Origin: Henriciella sp.
GTDB taxonomy: Bacteria > Pseudomonadota > Alphaproteobacteria > Caulobacterales > Hyphomonadaceae
DNA: 64,000 nucleotides
NCBI RefSeq assembly: GCF_029937755.1
Contig: NZ_JAPYPG010000001.1
Coordinates: 978,720-1,042,719, forward strand
Direction of reading: 5' to 3'
Shown here: positions 47,279 through 56,549 of the stretch, in pieces
Layout: each line of letters starts with the position of its first letter
Numbering within the stretch: the stretch's first letter is position 1
Position numbers and translations under genes: made by a program
Notes under the pieces: generated by a model
What the model saw: the letters and a program-made list of their open reading frames with translations, nothing else
Told to the model about the DNA's origin: nothing
Databases searched by the model: none

Positions 47279-47309
47279 CTGATCCGGCTGGATCCCCCTG
47301 CCGGATCAG
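47279..47309 (+). promoter_or_regulatory. Stem-loop overlapping the Shine-Dalgarno of the SDR gene
   Basis: CTGATCCGGC (47279-47288) and GCCGGATCAG (47300-47309) form a perfect 10-bp stem. Its 3' arm ends inside AGGAG (47308-47312), the ribosome binding site of the gene at 47319, so folding could lower translation. Confidence 0.55.
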
Positions 47310-47318
47310 GAGCCATTT

Positions 47319-48089
47319 ATGGAAAAACCCGTCACCCTCATTCTCGGCCTCGGCCAGCTGACCGGCGAGGCCGTTGCCCGCCGCTTTGTCGAAGCCGGCC
47401 ACAATGTCATCGCCTGCGACCCGCAAATGAAGCGCGTCGAGCGTGTCGCCGACAATCTGCGAGACCGGGCGCTGGTCCAGCATGAAGAGCTGCACACCCG
47501 CATTGGCGTGAAGAACTGCCTTGCGGCCGCGATCGAGGCGTATGGGCAGGTCGATCATCTGGTCTGCATCCCTCCCGTGGCGCCGGAAATGCCGCTCACC
47601 GAACTCCAGATCGACCAGTTCGAGAAGCTTCAGATGCGGGCCGTCCGGGGCGCGGTGCTGACGCTGCAGCTGTTCGAGAAGCATATTGCGAGACGCGTCG
47701 AAGAGGCGGGGGATACGATGGGGCGGCGTCCCCAGATGGGCAGCGTGACCTTCATCCTGTCGCTTTCGGCGACGCAGATGAACTATGGCGATTTCGGCGA
47801 TGCGGTCGTCCAGCATGCCATCCTCGGCGTGATGCGCGCCGGTGCCGTGGAGCTGGCGCCCAAGCGGATCCGCTCGAATGCCATCTGTGCGCTCCGTCCA
47901 CGCGCGGAAGCCCAGGAAAGCCAGTGGCTGAAGAAGCGCACACCCATCGGGCGAGCCTGCCAGCCTGACGAGATCGCGGATGCGGCGCTTTACCTGTCCC
48001 AGCCGGCCAGTGCCATTATCACCGGCGAAACGCTGGTCATGGATGGCGGGCGCGCGCGCCTGTCCGGCCTCATCGACACCGACGACTAA
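47319..48089 (+). CDS. SDR-fold protein lacking the catalytic YxxxK
   Basis: 256 residues with a Rossmann dinucleotide fold: ILGLGQLTGEAVARRF as the glycine-rich loop, VDHLVCIPPVAPEMPL in place of the usual NNAG, FILSLSATQMNYGDFG, and a typical SDR end RTPIGRACQPDEIADAALYLSQPASAIITGETLVMDGG. Where active SDRs have YxxxK before the next helix, this protein has DAVVQHAILGV (Asp and Gln in place of Tyr and Lys). It may bind a nucleotide without oxidoreductase activity. AGGAG lies six bases before ATG 47319 and is partly held in a stem-loop. Confidence 0.82.
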   Translation: MEKPVTLILGLGQLTGEAVARRFVEAGHNVIACDPQMKRVERVADNLRDRALVQHEELHTRIGVKNCLAAAIEAYGQVDHLVCIPPVAPEMPLTELQIDQFEKLQMRAVRGAVLTLQLFEKHIARRVEEAGDTMGRRPQMGSVTFILSLSATQMNYGDFGDAVVQHAILGVMRAGAVELAPKRIRSNAICALRPRAEAQESQWLKKRTPIGRACQPDEIADAALYLSQPASAIITGETLVMDGGRARLSGLIDTDD

Positions 48090-48116
48090 AGGCGCTCGCC
48101 AGAACGGCGCAAAGAA

Positions 48117-48148
48117 AAAGCCCCGCGAGCCTTTGGCTGCGGGGCTTT
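48117..48148. terminator. Bidirectional terminator between the SDR and P450 genes
   Basis: AAAGCCCCGC (48117-48126) pairs with GCGGGGCTTT (48139-48148); A-rich and T-rich flanks allow termination from both the SDR gene (plus strand) and the P450 gene (minus strand). Confidence 0.85.
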
Positions 48149-48172
48149 CTGCTGTGGCCGTGGGACGGGCCT

Positions 48173-49504
48173 TTATTTCTTGGGGTGCAGGATGACCGGC
48201 ATCCAGGTGTAGCCCTTCACGAAGGAGTGCGGCGTACGCTCCGGCTCGTCGAGCAGCTCGACATGGTCGAAGCGTTCCATGATCTCTTCCCAGAGAATGC
48301 GAAGCTGCAGCTCGGCCAGGCGGTTGCCCACGCAGCGGTGGATGCCGAAGCCGAAGGAGAGGTGGTTGCGCGCCTGCTTGCGGTCGATGATCAGGCGGTA
48401 GGGGTCTTCTTCCCAGAACCGCTCGTCACGGTTGCCGGACACATACCACATGGCGATCTGGTCGCCTTTCTTGATCGTCTTGCCGTGCATCTCGACATCT
48501 TCGAGTGCGGTGCGGCGCATATAGGCAAGCGGCGTCTGCCAGCGGATCACTTCCGAAACCATGTTCGGAATGATCGACGGGTCGGCTTTTAGCTTCTTGT
48601 ACTCTTCCGGCCACTTGTTGAGCGTATAGACCGAGGCGGACATCGAGTTCCGCGTCGTGTCATTGCCGCCAACGATGAGCAGGATAACGTTACCCAGCAG
48701 CTCCATCGGCGTCATGTTCTTGGTCTTCTCACCGTGGGCGAGCAGGCTGATCAGGTCATTCTTCAGCGGCTTGGCCTGACGTTCCTGATAAAGGCCGGTG
48801 AAAGTGGTCAGGCACTCCATGAGTTCCTGCTTCCACTGGTCGAGGCCGCCGGGGCAGATGTCCGGATTGTGCGGGTTCACGGCTACGTCCGACCAGCGCG
48901 TCAGCTTGCGGCGATCCTCGAACGGGAAGTCGAACAGGGTGGCGAGCATCATCGTGGTCAGCTCGATGGAGACATTGTCGACCCAGTCGAACGGCTCGCC
49001 GACAGGCAGGGAGTCGAGCAGGCCCTGGGTCCGCGAACGGATCAGCGGCTCGAATTCCTTGAGCATATTCGGGGCGACCGCCGGCTGGACGGTCTTGCGC
49101 TGTTCGGAGTGGCGCGGCTCATCCATGGCGATGAACATCGGCAGCTCGAAGTCGTCAAACGGCTCGCCGAGCGTGATGCCACCATATTCCCAGGACGAGG
49201 AAAAGCGCTTGTGGTCGATATCGATCTTCTGGATGTCTTCGTAGCGCGTGACGGACCAGAACGGGCCGGAGAAGCTGTCCGGCGTGTAGTGGAGCGGGTC
49301 ATTGTTGCGCATCCAGGTGAAGAAGTCCCAGTGGGCGTCGCGGCGCCAGAGCTCCGGATCGAGAATGTCGAACGTCGACATGTCCACGTCTTCCGGAGAC
49401 GGGATCGGCGCATCGCGATCGAGATGGAACTCCATCAGTTTCTCGCGCGCCGTCGTCTTCGGGCGCTCAAGATTGTGACGAACTGTAGTTGCGGTGTCAG
49501 CCAT
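48173..49504 (-). CDS. Cytochrome P450, CYP153-like
   Basis: 443-residue soluble P450. FDILDPELWRRDAHWDFF near the N-terminus, the oxygen-binding I-helix LLIVGGNDTTRNSMS (about 275-289), ExxR as EVIR (318-321) and the heme loop FGFGIHRCVG with Cys 391. The GGNDTTRN helix and HLSFGFGIHRCVGNRLAELQLRI strongly resemble CYP153 terminal alkane hydroxylases. These need a ferredoxin and a ferredoxin reductase; neither is adjacent. AGGAGG lies just before ATG 49504. Confidence 0.9.
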   Translation of the reverse strand: MADTATTVRHNLERPKTTAREKLMEFHLDRDAPIPSPEDVDMSTFDILDPELWRRDAHWDFFTWMRNNDPLHYTPDSFSGPFWSVTRYEDIQKIDIDHKRFSSSWEYGGITLGEPFDDFELPMFIAMDEPRHSEQRKTVQPAVAPNMLKEFEPLIRSRTQGLLDSLPVGEPFDWVDNVSIELTTMMLATLFDFPFEDRRKLTRWSDVAVNPHNPDICPGGLDQWKQELMECLTTFTGLYQERQAKPLKNDLISLLAHGEKTKNMTPMELLGNVILLIVGGNDTTRNSMSASVYTLNKWPEEYKKLKADPSIIPNMVSEVIRWQTPLAYMRRTALEDVEMHGKTIKKGDQIAMWYVSGNRDERFWEEDPYRLIIDRKQARNHLSFGFGIHRCVGNRLAELQLRILWEEIMERFDHVELLDEPERTPHSFVKGYTWMPVILHPKK

Positions 49505-49610
49505 GATCGTGCCTCCTGAAATGCCGGTTTTTGCCGGCTGTCTTCCTCGTTTCACAGAACCCTACCATAGACTTTGTTAGAAAACCATGACGCCTGCGTC
49601 ATTTTTTGAA

Positions 49611-50093
49611 TCAGTAGCGTTCGGCCCTTGCCCGGGCGACGGCAGACGTGATGGCTTCATAGAGTGACCGGCGCTCACGCGGGGTCAGGAACCGTCCGAT
49701 GACATAGGCTGTCTGGCCGTGGGCGAGGCGCAATTCGCTCGGGCCGCGCGGGGGCTGGACCAGTGCCAGCCGGGTAAAGGCGGTCGGGAGTTTCGCCGTC
49801 CGCATCTTCTGTCCCGGACGCGAATGGGTCAGCTCGATGGCCTCGGCCGTAATCTGAACGCGGGTCTCTTCCTTCAGGTTCTGGAAGTTCCTCCTGAAGG
49901 CGTACCAGATCGCCAGCGCATCAAGCCCGAACCAGCCGAGGACCGGGAAGGCGCCCATCGACAGGAACATCATGCCGGCGAGGAAGCTCATTCCGCCGAC
50001 CAGGCCCATGATGACCAGGAAGGCACGCGGGCTGAGCGCAGTATTCGGTGTCAGCGTTGCATCGAAATGGATGAGGGAGGGGGCGTCCGTCAT
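49611..50093 (-). CDS. DUF2244 family membrane protein
   Basis: 160 residues. LIHFDATLTPNTALSPRAFLVIMGLVG begins the DUF2244 pattern; two adjacent hydrophobic helices (about 25-44 and 50-72) follow, then FRRNFQNLKEETRVQITAEAIELTH and RLAHGQTAYVIGRFLTPRERRSLYEAI. The family is common in alphaproteobacteria and uncharacterised; it often lies beside nth, as here. Divergent from nth with 80 bases between starts. ATG 50093 is preferred to the upstream Met at 50129. Confidence 0.9.
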   Translation of the reverse strand: MTDAPSLIHFDATLTPNTALSPRAFLVIMGLVGGMSFLAGMMFLSMGAFPVLGWFGLDALAIWYAFRRNFQNLKEETRVQITAEAIELTHSRPGQKMRTAKLPTAFTRLALVQPPRGPSELRLAHGQTAYVIGRFLTPRERRSLYEAITSAVARARAERY

Positions 50094-50173
50094 GGGTCTT
50101 AATTTGTGACGAGATGGCTCCTGCGGCAAGTGAAGGCTTGATCAGGCGGCTGCGGCATTTACATCGCTTCGCC

Positions 50174-50914
50174 ATGGCGAAGACACCTGCGAAGAAGACC
50201 CCGGCCAGCCCGCGCAAGAAAAAACGTGCTGCCGCGACCCTCGGTCCGGAGAAAACCGCCCGGCTCTATGCCGCGCTGGCGGAAGACCGCCCGGCGCCGA
50301 AGACCGAACTCGAATATCACAACCCTTACACGCTGGTTGTCGCCGTGGCGCTCTCTGCGCAGGCCACCGATGTCGGGGTGAACAAGGCGACGAAGAAACT
50401 GTTCGAGGTCGCCGATACGCCGGAGAAGATGCTGGCGCTGGGCGAGGAAGGCGTTGCCGAACACATCAAGACGATCGGGCTGTGGCGCAACAAGGCCAAG
50501 AACGTCATCGCGCTCTCGCAGCGCATGGTCGATGAGTATGACGGCAAGGTGCCGGAGAAGCGCGATGAGCTGACGACGCTGCCGGGGGTGGGGCGCAAGA
50601 CGGCGAATGTTGTGCTGAACGAAGCGTTCGGCCACGAGACGATTGCCGTCGATACCCATATTTTCCGGGTCTCGAACCGGACCGGCCTGGCACCGGGAAA
50701 GACCCCGGACGAGGTCGAGGCGCAGCTGGAGCGGGTGACGCCGCCGGAGTTCAAGCGCGGCGCCCATCACTGGCTGATCCTGCACGGGCGCTACACCTGC
50801 GTCGCGCGCAAGCCGAAATGCTCGGACTGCGTGATCGCCGATATCTGCAAGTTCAAGGACAAGACGCCCGATCCAGCCAAGAAGACATCGGATCTGGGGC
50901 CGAAGGGGCCTTAG
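50174..50914 (+). CDS. nth: Endonuclease III
   Basis: 246-residue DNA glycosylase/AP-lyase that removes oxidised pyrimidines. HhH motif LPGVGRKTANVVLNE with catalytic Lys 142, Asp 160 in AVDTHIFRVSNRTGL, and the 4Fe-4S loop with Cys 209, 216, 219 and 225. A lysine-rich N-terminal tail (about 1-20) precedes the domain. ATG 50174 begins it; the upstream ATG 50114 would add a less likely extension. Divergent from the DUF2244 gene. Confidence 0.96.
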   Translation: MAKTPAKKTPASPRKKKRAAATLGPEKTARLYAALAEDRPAPKTELEYHNPYTLVVAVALSAQATDVGVNKATKKLFEVADTPEKMLALGEEGVAEHIKTIGLWRNKAKNVIALSQRMVDEYDGKVPEKRDELTTLPGVGRKTANVVLNEAFGHETIAVDTHIFRVSNRTGLAPGKTPDEVEAQLERVTPPEFKRGAHHWLILHGRYTCVARKPKCSDCVIADICKFKDKTPDPAKKTSDLGPKGP

Positions 50915-50927
50915 GCAAGGAGCGTTT

Positions 50928-50958
50928 TCCTCCCCCGCAGGCGGGGGAAGAAGGCAAA
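50928..50958. repeat. GC-rich palindrome (REP-like unit)
   Basis: CCTCCCCCGC (50930-50939) with GCGGGGGAAG (50941-50950) makes a near-continuous palindrome ending in AAGG, between the stops of nth and regA. Units of this kind recur in many alphaproteobacterial genomes; a terminator role on either strand is possible but T-runs are poor. Confidence 0.55.
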
Positions 50959-50978
50959 ACAGCCAGGTATTGGAAAGA

Positions 50979-51551
50979 CTAGCGCGGCGCGCGTTTGGCA
51001 AGGATGCGCTGCAGCGTCCGGCGGTGCATGTTGAGGCGGCGGGCCGTTTCCGAGACATTGTGGTTGCACAGCTCATAGACCCGCTGGATGTGTTCCCAGC
51101 GCACGCGGTCGGCCGACATCGGGTTTTCCGGCGGCTCCGGCATACCCTCACCCTGATTGACGAGGGCGCGGATGATGTCTTCGACCTCGGCCGGTTTGGC
51201 AAGATAATCGGCGGCGCCGGCCTTCACGGCGGCAACGGCGGTCGCGATAGCACCATAGCCCGTCAGGATGACGGCGCGGGCTTCCGGGCGGTAGCGATGA
51301 AGGACTTCAACGACATCGAGGCCTGAGCCGTCTTCCAGACGCAGATCCAGCACGGCAAAGGCCGGCGGGTTCATGCGGCAGATATCCTTGGCTTCAGCAG
51401 CCGATGACACAGCCGAGACCAGAAAGCCCCGCTGGGTCAGGGCGCGGCCAAGGCGCTGCAGGAAAGGGCCGTCATCATCAAGCACAAGACAGGTCTTGTC
51501 CTCGACATCTTTCAAGGCCTCATGAAGTTTTACGGTGACGTTATAGTCCAT
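50979..51551 (-). CDS. regA: Redox response regulator RegA/ActR
   Basis: 190-residue response regulator of the RegA/ActR/PrrA family, the partner of RegB. Receiver: TCLVLDDDGPFLQRLGRAL, phosphoacceptor Asp 69 in AVLDLRLEDGSG, Thr in VILTGYGAIATAV, and Lys in YLAKPAEVED. After the Pro-rich linker comes the Fis-type helix-turn-helix NVSETARRLNMHRRTLQRIL (about 165-184), the family hallmark. It controls respiratory and carbon-fixation genes in relatives. Its start overlaps the end of regB by 11 bases. Confidence 0.97.
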   Translation of the reverse strand: MDYNVTVKLHEALKDVEDKTCLVLDDDGPFLQRLGRALTQRGFLVSAVSSAAEAKDICRMNPPAFAVLDLRLEDGSGLDVVEVLHRYRPEARAVILTGYGAIATAVAAVKAGAADYLAKPAEVEDIIRALVNQGEGMPEPPENPMSADRVRWEHIQRVYELCNHNVSETARRLNMHRRTLQRILAKRAPR

Positions 51552-52953
51552 CGGATTTGCTCTCCACTTGGGGACTATTTATCTGCATGCGGTCAGATTC
51601 CAAGGATTCGAGTGCTTTTCGTGGCCAGACGGCCTGCACAATTGCGCCATGTCTTGGTGGAGTGCGGTTTCTGGTGGCGATCCGACCCCCCGTGCGCTCG
51701 ATCAATGTCTTGGCGATGAAGAAGCCAAGCCCCATGTCGCCGCCGCCAAGATGCGCATCGCTGCGCTGCGAGACATAGGGTTCCCCCAGTTTCGGCATGA
51801 CCTCGGCGGCAAAGCCCGGCCCGTCATCCGACACGGTCACCATGAACTGCCGGTCCGTCCAGCTGGCCACCGCGCGGACTTCGCTATCGGCGAAGCTCAC
51901 CGCATTCTCGATGAAAGCGCCGAGCGCGTGCAGTATTTCAGGGCTGCGGCGGATCAGCGGAACGCGAGGCTCGCCATGCTCTCCGGGGGAGTAGGTGACG
52001 CGCAATTCGACGCCGAGCCCCTTGAAGGGGGCGGCGGCTTCCTCGACGAGGGCACTCAGCGGCATGTTGGCATGGACGATGTCCTCGGCCTCGCGCGCCC
52101 GGCTGAGCTTGCCGAGAATCTCGCGGCAGCGGTCGGCCTGGCTGGCGATAAGCTGAACATCCTCATGGCGCGGGTCGGCTTCGTCGAAATCGGCGGCGAG
52201 TTCCTTGGCGACAAGGTGAATGGTGGCGAGCGGCGTGCCGAGCTCATGCGCCGTCATCGCCGACATGGCCCCAAGGGCCGAGAGACGCTGCTCCCGCGCC
52301 ATGACAATCGAGGCGGCGTCCAGCGCGCGGACCAGCCGGGCTTCATCCTCGCTGAGCCGTGCCGACGACACGACGAAAAAGAGGATGCCGATGCCCAGGG
52401 CTGCGAAGTGGCCCCACTCGAAGAGCGGTGGCAGGTCGAAAGACTGGCCGGGCCGCCAGGGCAGCTCATAGGCGAAGGCTGGCATCACAGCGGCGCAGGC
52501 AATGCCCAGCAAGGCGATGGAGATCGAATAGCGCGGCCTCAGACTTGTCGCGGCCACGGTCACCGGCGCGAGCAGGAAGAGCAGGAAGGGATTGGTCAGC
52601 CCGCCCGTCAGCGCGATCAGCAGGGCCAGCTGCATTGTGTCGAAGGCCAGTTGCAGCGTGGCTTCCCAGCCTTTCAGCAGCACCTGCTCGCGCATGGCGA
52701 AGGACAGGAAGACGTTGAGCCAGGCCGAGGCAGCAATAACGGTCAGACAAAGGCCGAGGGGCAGGTCGAAGCCAAGAATGAACTGAACGAAGATGACCGC
52801 CGCCGTCTGGCCGGCCACCGCCAGCCAGCGCAGCGTGACCAGGGTGCGCAGGCGTGCGCGCCCGCGGGCTGCATCGACACCGGCAAGGCCGGTCGGCAGC
52901 AGGCTGTAAAGCGCCTGTTCAAGGCCCTCACGATTGGCGGTGACGTCGTCCAT
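51541..52953 (-). CDS. regB: Redox-sensing histidine kinase RegB/ActS
   Basis: 470 residues. Five to six N-terminal membrane helices hold the ubiquinone-binding motif GGLTNPF (117-123). The dimerisation domain has the phosphorylated His 236 in TAHELGTPLATI; Cys 276 lies 40 residues later, the same distance as between His 225 and the redox-active Cys 265 of Rhodobacter RegB. The ATPase domain shows FIENAVSFA, DDGPGF and GGGDMGLGFFIAKTL. AGGAG lies before ATG 52953. Operon with regA; divergent from senC. Confidence 0.96.
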   Translation of the reverse strand: MDDVTANREGLEQALYSLLPTGLAGVDAARGRARLRTLVTLRWLAVAGQTAAVIFVQFILGFDLPLGLCLTVIAASAWLNVFLSFAMREQVLLKGWEATLQLAFDTMQLALLIALTGGLTNPFLLFLLAPVTVAATSLRPRYSISIALLGIACAAVMPAFAYELPWRPGQSFDLPPLFEWGHFAALGIGILFFVVSSARLSEDEARLVRALDAASIVMAREQRLSALGAMSAMTAHELGTPLATIHLVAKELAADFDEADPRHEDVQLIASQADRCREILGKLSRAREAEDIVHANMPLSALVEEAAAPFKGLGVELRVTYSPGEHGEPRVPLIRRSPEILHALGAFIENAVSFADSEVRAVASWTDRQFMVTVSDDGPGFAAEVMPKLGEPYVSQRSDAHLGGGDMGLGFFIAKTLIERTGGRIATRNRTPPRHGAIVQAVWPRKALESLESDRMQINSPQVESKSDGL

Positions 52954-53025
52954 CTTGCTCCTGCGACACTGTTTCTCCGTAGTCCGGACTTGCAGAGCCC
53001 GAGTGTGCGGCACATACCTTCTGCC

Positions 53026-53643
53026 ATGAAACCCGTTCAGACAATGTTTCTCGGCATGGCTGCCTTCCTCGTCGCGTGCAGCGGTGAACAGCCGGTGAAG
53101 ACAACAGCCGGCGGTGCGCTCGCGAGCTGTACCACGCGCGCCTATGAGGAGATTGGCGGGCCGTTCACCCTGACCAACCAGGATGGCGAAACCGTCACCG
53201 AGGAAGACTTCAAGGGAAAGCCGTCTCTCGTCTATTTCGGATTTACCTATTGTCCGGATGTCTGCCCCGGCACGCTGGTCGGCATCAACAATGCCTACCG
53301 CCAGCTGCCTGAAGGTGTCGAGCCGCCGCAGACCATCCTGATCTCGGTCGATCCCGAACGCGACACGCCGGAAGCGCTGAAGAAATACGTGAACAGCAAT
53401 GCCTTCCCGGACAATCTGGTCGGCCTGACGGGCACGCCCGAGCAGATCGCTGCCGTCGCGGACGAGTTCTTCGTCGGATATGACCGGATCGAGACCCCGG
53501 AAAGTGCCGGTGAGTATACGATGGATCACACATCGCTGCTCTATCTCATGGACGAGGACTGGCAGCTCGAAACCTTCTTCGCCGAGGGCAATTCCAGTCC
53601 GGAAAAGATGGCCACCTGCCTCGGCCAGCTGCTGCGCGACTAG
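53026..53643 (+). CDS. senC: SCO1/SenC family copper chaperone lipoprotein
   Basis: 205 residues. MFLGMAAFLVACSG is a lipoprotein signal with lipobox LVAC (Cys 18). The thioredoxin-like domain carries the copper-binding FTYCPDVCPG (Cys 76, Cys 80) and His 168 in MDHTSLLYL. Sco proteins help assemble the copper A centre of cytochrome oxidase and, in Rhodobacter, lie with regA/regB. Here the gene is divergent from regB. A PCuAC copper chaperone gene lies 1.3 kb downstream on the other strand. Confidence 0.95.
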   Translation: MKPVQTMFLGMAAFLVACSGEQPVKTTAGGALASCTTRAYEEIGGPFTLTNQDGETVTEEDFKGKPSLVYFGFTYCPDVCPGTLVGINNAYRQLPEGVEPPQTILISVDPERDTPEALKKYVNSNAFPDNLVGLTGTPEQIAAVADEFFVGYDRIETPESAGEYTMDHTSLLYLMDEDWQLETFFAEGNSSPEKMATCLGQLLRD

Positions 53644-53675
53644 AGCGTCATTGCAATTTGAGGAATATGGGCGCA

Positions 53676-53694
53676 TATGTTGCGGTGCAACATA
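53676..53694 (+). promoter_or_regulatory. Perfect palindrome before phaZ, possible PhaR operator
   Basis: TATGTTGC-GGT-GCAACATA (53676-53694) is a perfect inverted repeat 13 bases before the phaZ start. PhaR-type repressors of PHA genes bind TGC-rich inverted repeats of the form CTGC-N3-GCAG; this site is TTGC-N3-GCAA. It overlaps the AAGGGG ribosome binding region, so binding would block expression. Confidence 0.5.
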
Positions 53695-53707
53695 AGGGGT
53701 GTGTCGA

Positions 53708-54940
53708 GTGCTCTATTCACTGGTGGAAATGAACAAGGCCGCGCTGGCGCCGCTGCGCCTGCAGGCCAAGGCTGCGGATTCGCTCTGGTCATCCACCGCA
53801 AACCCCTTCCGCGAAACACAGTTTGCCCGGTCCGTCTCCGCGGTTTCCAAGGTCTTCGAGCGCGCCACGCGCTACTATGGAAAGCCCGAATGGCAAATCG
53901 CGGAAACCGAAATCAAGGGCAAGACCCACGCGGTCACGCCGATGACGGTCTGGGCGTCTCCCTGGTGCCAGCTTGTGCACTTCCAGACCGAGGATGCCCC
54001 GAAAAACCGTCCCGAACTGATGATCGTGGCGCCGCTCTCGGGCCACTATGCGACGCTGCTGCGCGGGACGGTGGAGGCCTTCCTGCCGACGCATGATGTC
54101 TATGTCACCGACTGGACCGATGCGCGCATGGCGCCGATCTGGTTCGGCCGCTTCGACCTCGACGACTATATCGACCATATCCGCGACATGCTGGATTACC
54201 TGGATGCGGGCGTTCATGTGCTCGCCGTCTGCCAGCCCGGCCCGCCAGTCCTCGCCGCCATCGCGATGATGGCCGAGGATGGCTCTCCCGACCTGCCGGC
54301 GACGATGACCTTCATGGGCTCGCCCATCGACGCCCGCCGCTCGCCCACCGTGCCGAACAAGCTGTCGGAGGAGCGCAGTCTCGACTGGTTCCGCTCCAAG
54401 ATGATCCATACTGTGCCCGCACCCTGGCCGGGGGCCTTCCGGCGGGTCTATCCGGGCTTCATCCAGCTGACCTCCTTCATGCACATGAACTGGGACCGTC
54501 ATGTCGACGCCCAGCACCGCTTCTTCGAACACCTGATCGAGGGTGACGGGGACAGTGCCGACAGGCATGAGACCTTCTATGACGAATATCTCTCTGTCCT
54601 CGACCTGACCGAGGAATTCTACATCCAGACCATCGAGCGGGTCTTCCAGAAGGCCCTGCTGGCGCGCGGCGAATACCGCTACCGCGACGAGCGGCTGGTG
54701 AAGCCGGGCGCAATTGAATCGGTGGGCCTGATGACAGTCGAGGGCGAACTGGATGACATTTCAGGCATCGGCCAGACACAGGCCGCCCATGACCTCTGCA
54801 CGCGCATTCCGGACAAGATGAAGGCCGACTATATCCAGCCGGGCGTCGGCCATTATGGTGTGTTCAACGGCTCGCGCTTCCGCACGGAAATCGTCCCGCG
54901 TGTGATCGATTTCCAGCAACAGGTGACAAAGAAGAAGTAA
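53708..54940 (+). CDS. phaZ: Intracellular polyhydroxyalkanoate depolymerase
   Basis: 410-residue alpha/beta hydrolase that breaks down stored PHA granules. It begins MLYSLVEMNKAALAPLRLQ, the usual PhaZ start. The nucleophile is a Cys in the lipase-like box VCQPGPPVL (about 178-186), the Asp lies in the C-terminal third and the His in PGVGHYGVFNGSRF. No signal peptide, so it acts in the cytoplasm. GTG 53708 has AAGGGG about eight bases upstream; a palindrome sits over this region. No phaC or phasin gene is in the window. Confidence 0.94.
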   Translation: MLYSLVEMNKAALAPLRLQAKAADSLWSSTANPFRETQFARSVSAVSKVFERATRYYGKPEWQIAETEIKGKTHAVTPMTVWASPWCQLVHFQTEDAPKNRPELMIVAPLSGHYATLLRGTVEAFLPTHDVYVTDWTDARMAPIWFGRFDLDDYIDHIRDMLDYLDAGVHVLAVCQPGPPVLAAIAMMAEDGSPDLPATMTFMGSPIDARRSPTVPNKLSEERSLDWFRSKMIHTVPAPWPGAFRRVYPGFIQLTSFMHMNWDRHVDAQHRFFEHLIEGDGDSADRHETFYDEYLSVLDLTEEFYIQTIERVFQKALLARGEYRYRDERLVKPGAIESVGLMTVEGELDDISGIGQTQAAHDLCTRIPDKMKADYIQPGVGHYGVFNGSRFRTEIVPRVIDFQQQVTKKK

Positions 54941-54946
54941 CGGGCC

Positions 54947-55405
54947 CTATTCGCCCCGAGCGCGGACTTCGGCGTCGGCTTCCAGCGTCAGGGTTTCGCC
55001 GTCAGCCGTTTCGAAGGTGAAGGCGATGTTCGCCGCCTCGCCGGCGGCGAGGTCAGGCACGACACCGAACAGCATCAGATGATCGCCGCCGCGCTTCAGC
55101 TCCAGCGTTTCGCCGTCCTTGATCTCGAAGGACTCCACCGGCCGCATCGTCATCTTGTCGTCCACCATCGCCATGGTGTGGGTCTCGACCGTTGCGGCGA
55201 CGTCGGAGCGCGCGCCCGTCAGTGTGACATCTCCGCCTTCGACGGTAATACGGATGCCGCCCATGGTGACGTCCCGCCCACCGATCGGAGCCATGATGAA
55301 GGCATCCTCATAGGAGAGGACAGGCCCATCTCCAGCAGGAGAGGAGGCGGGCTGACAGGCTGCAATGAGCGCAGGGGCGAGTAGCAGGGGTGCGAGGCAT
55401 CTCAT
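54947..55405 (-). CDS. PCu(A)C family copper chaperone lipoprotein
   Basis: 152 residues. LAPLLLAPALIAACQPASS is a lipoprotein signal with lipobox IAAC. The copper-binding set is visible: VETHTMAMVDDKMTMRPV with His and Met ligands and DHLMLFGVV with the second His/Met. PCuAC delivers Cu(I) to Sco and the oxidase, matching senC and the RegBA respiratory theme. Start ATG 55405 places the lipobox. Convergent with phaZ (six bases between stops). Confidence 0.92.
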   Translation of the reverse strand: MRCLAPLLLAPALIAACQPASSPAGDGPVLSYEDAFIMAPIGGRDVTMGGIRITVEGGDVTLTGARSDVAATVETHTMAMVDDKMTMRPVESFEIKDGETLELKRGGDHLMLFGVVPDLAAGEAANIAFTFETADGETLTLEADAEVRARGE

Positions 55406-55445
55406 GGGACAGATCCTTTTCTGAACCCCCAGCTGTCTCACGGCC

Positions 55446-56486
<1,041 letters not shown>

Positions 56487-56549
56487 GGCGCGGCCAATAG
56501 CGCATGGTATCAGGCGCGCCTAGTCCCCGATTGCGCTGGATGGACGGTT

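Noticed and set aside
51568..53025. Upstream extension of the senC frame
   Set aside because: Runs antisense through regB; the real start is ATG 53026 with a lipobox.
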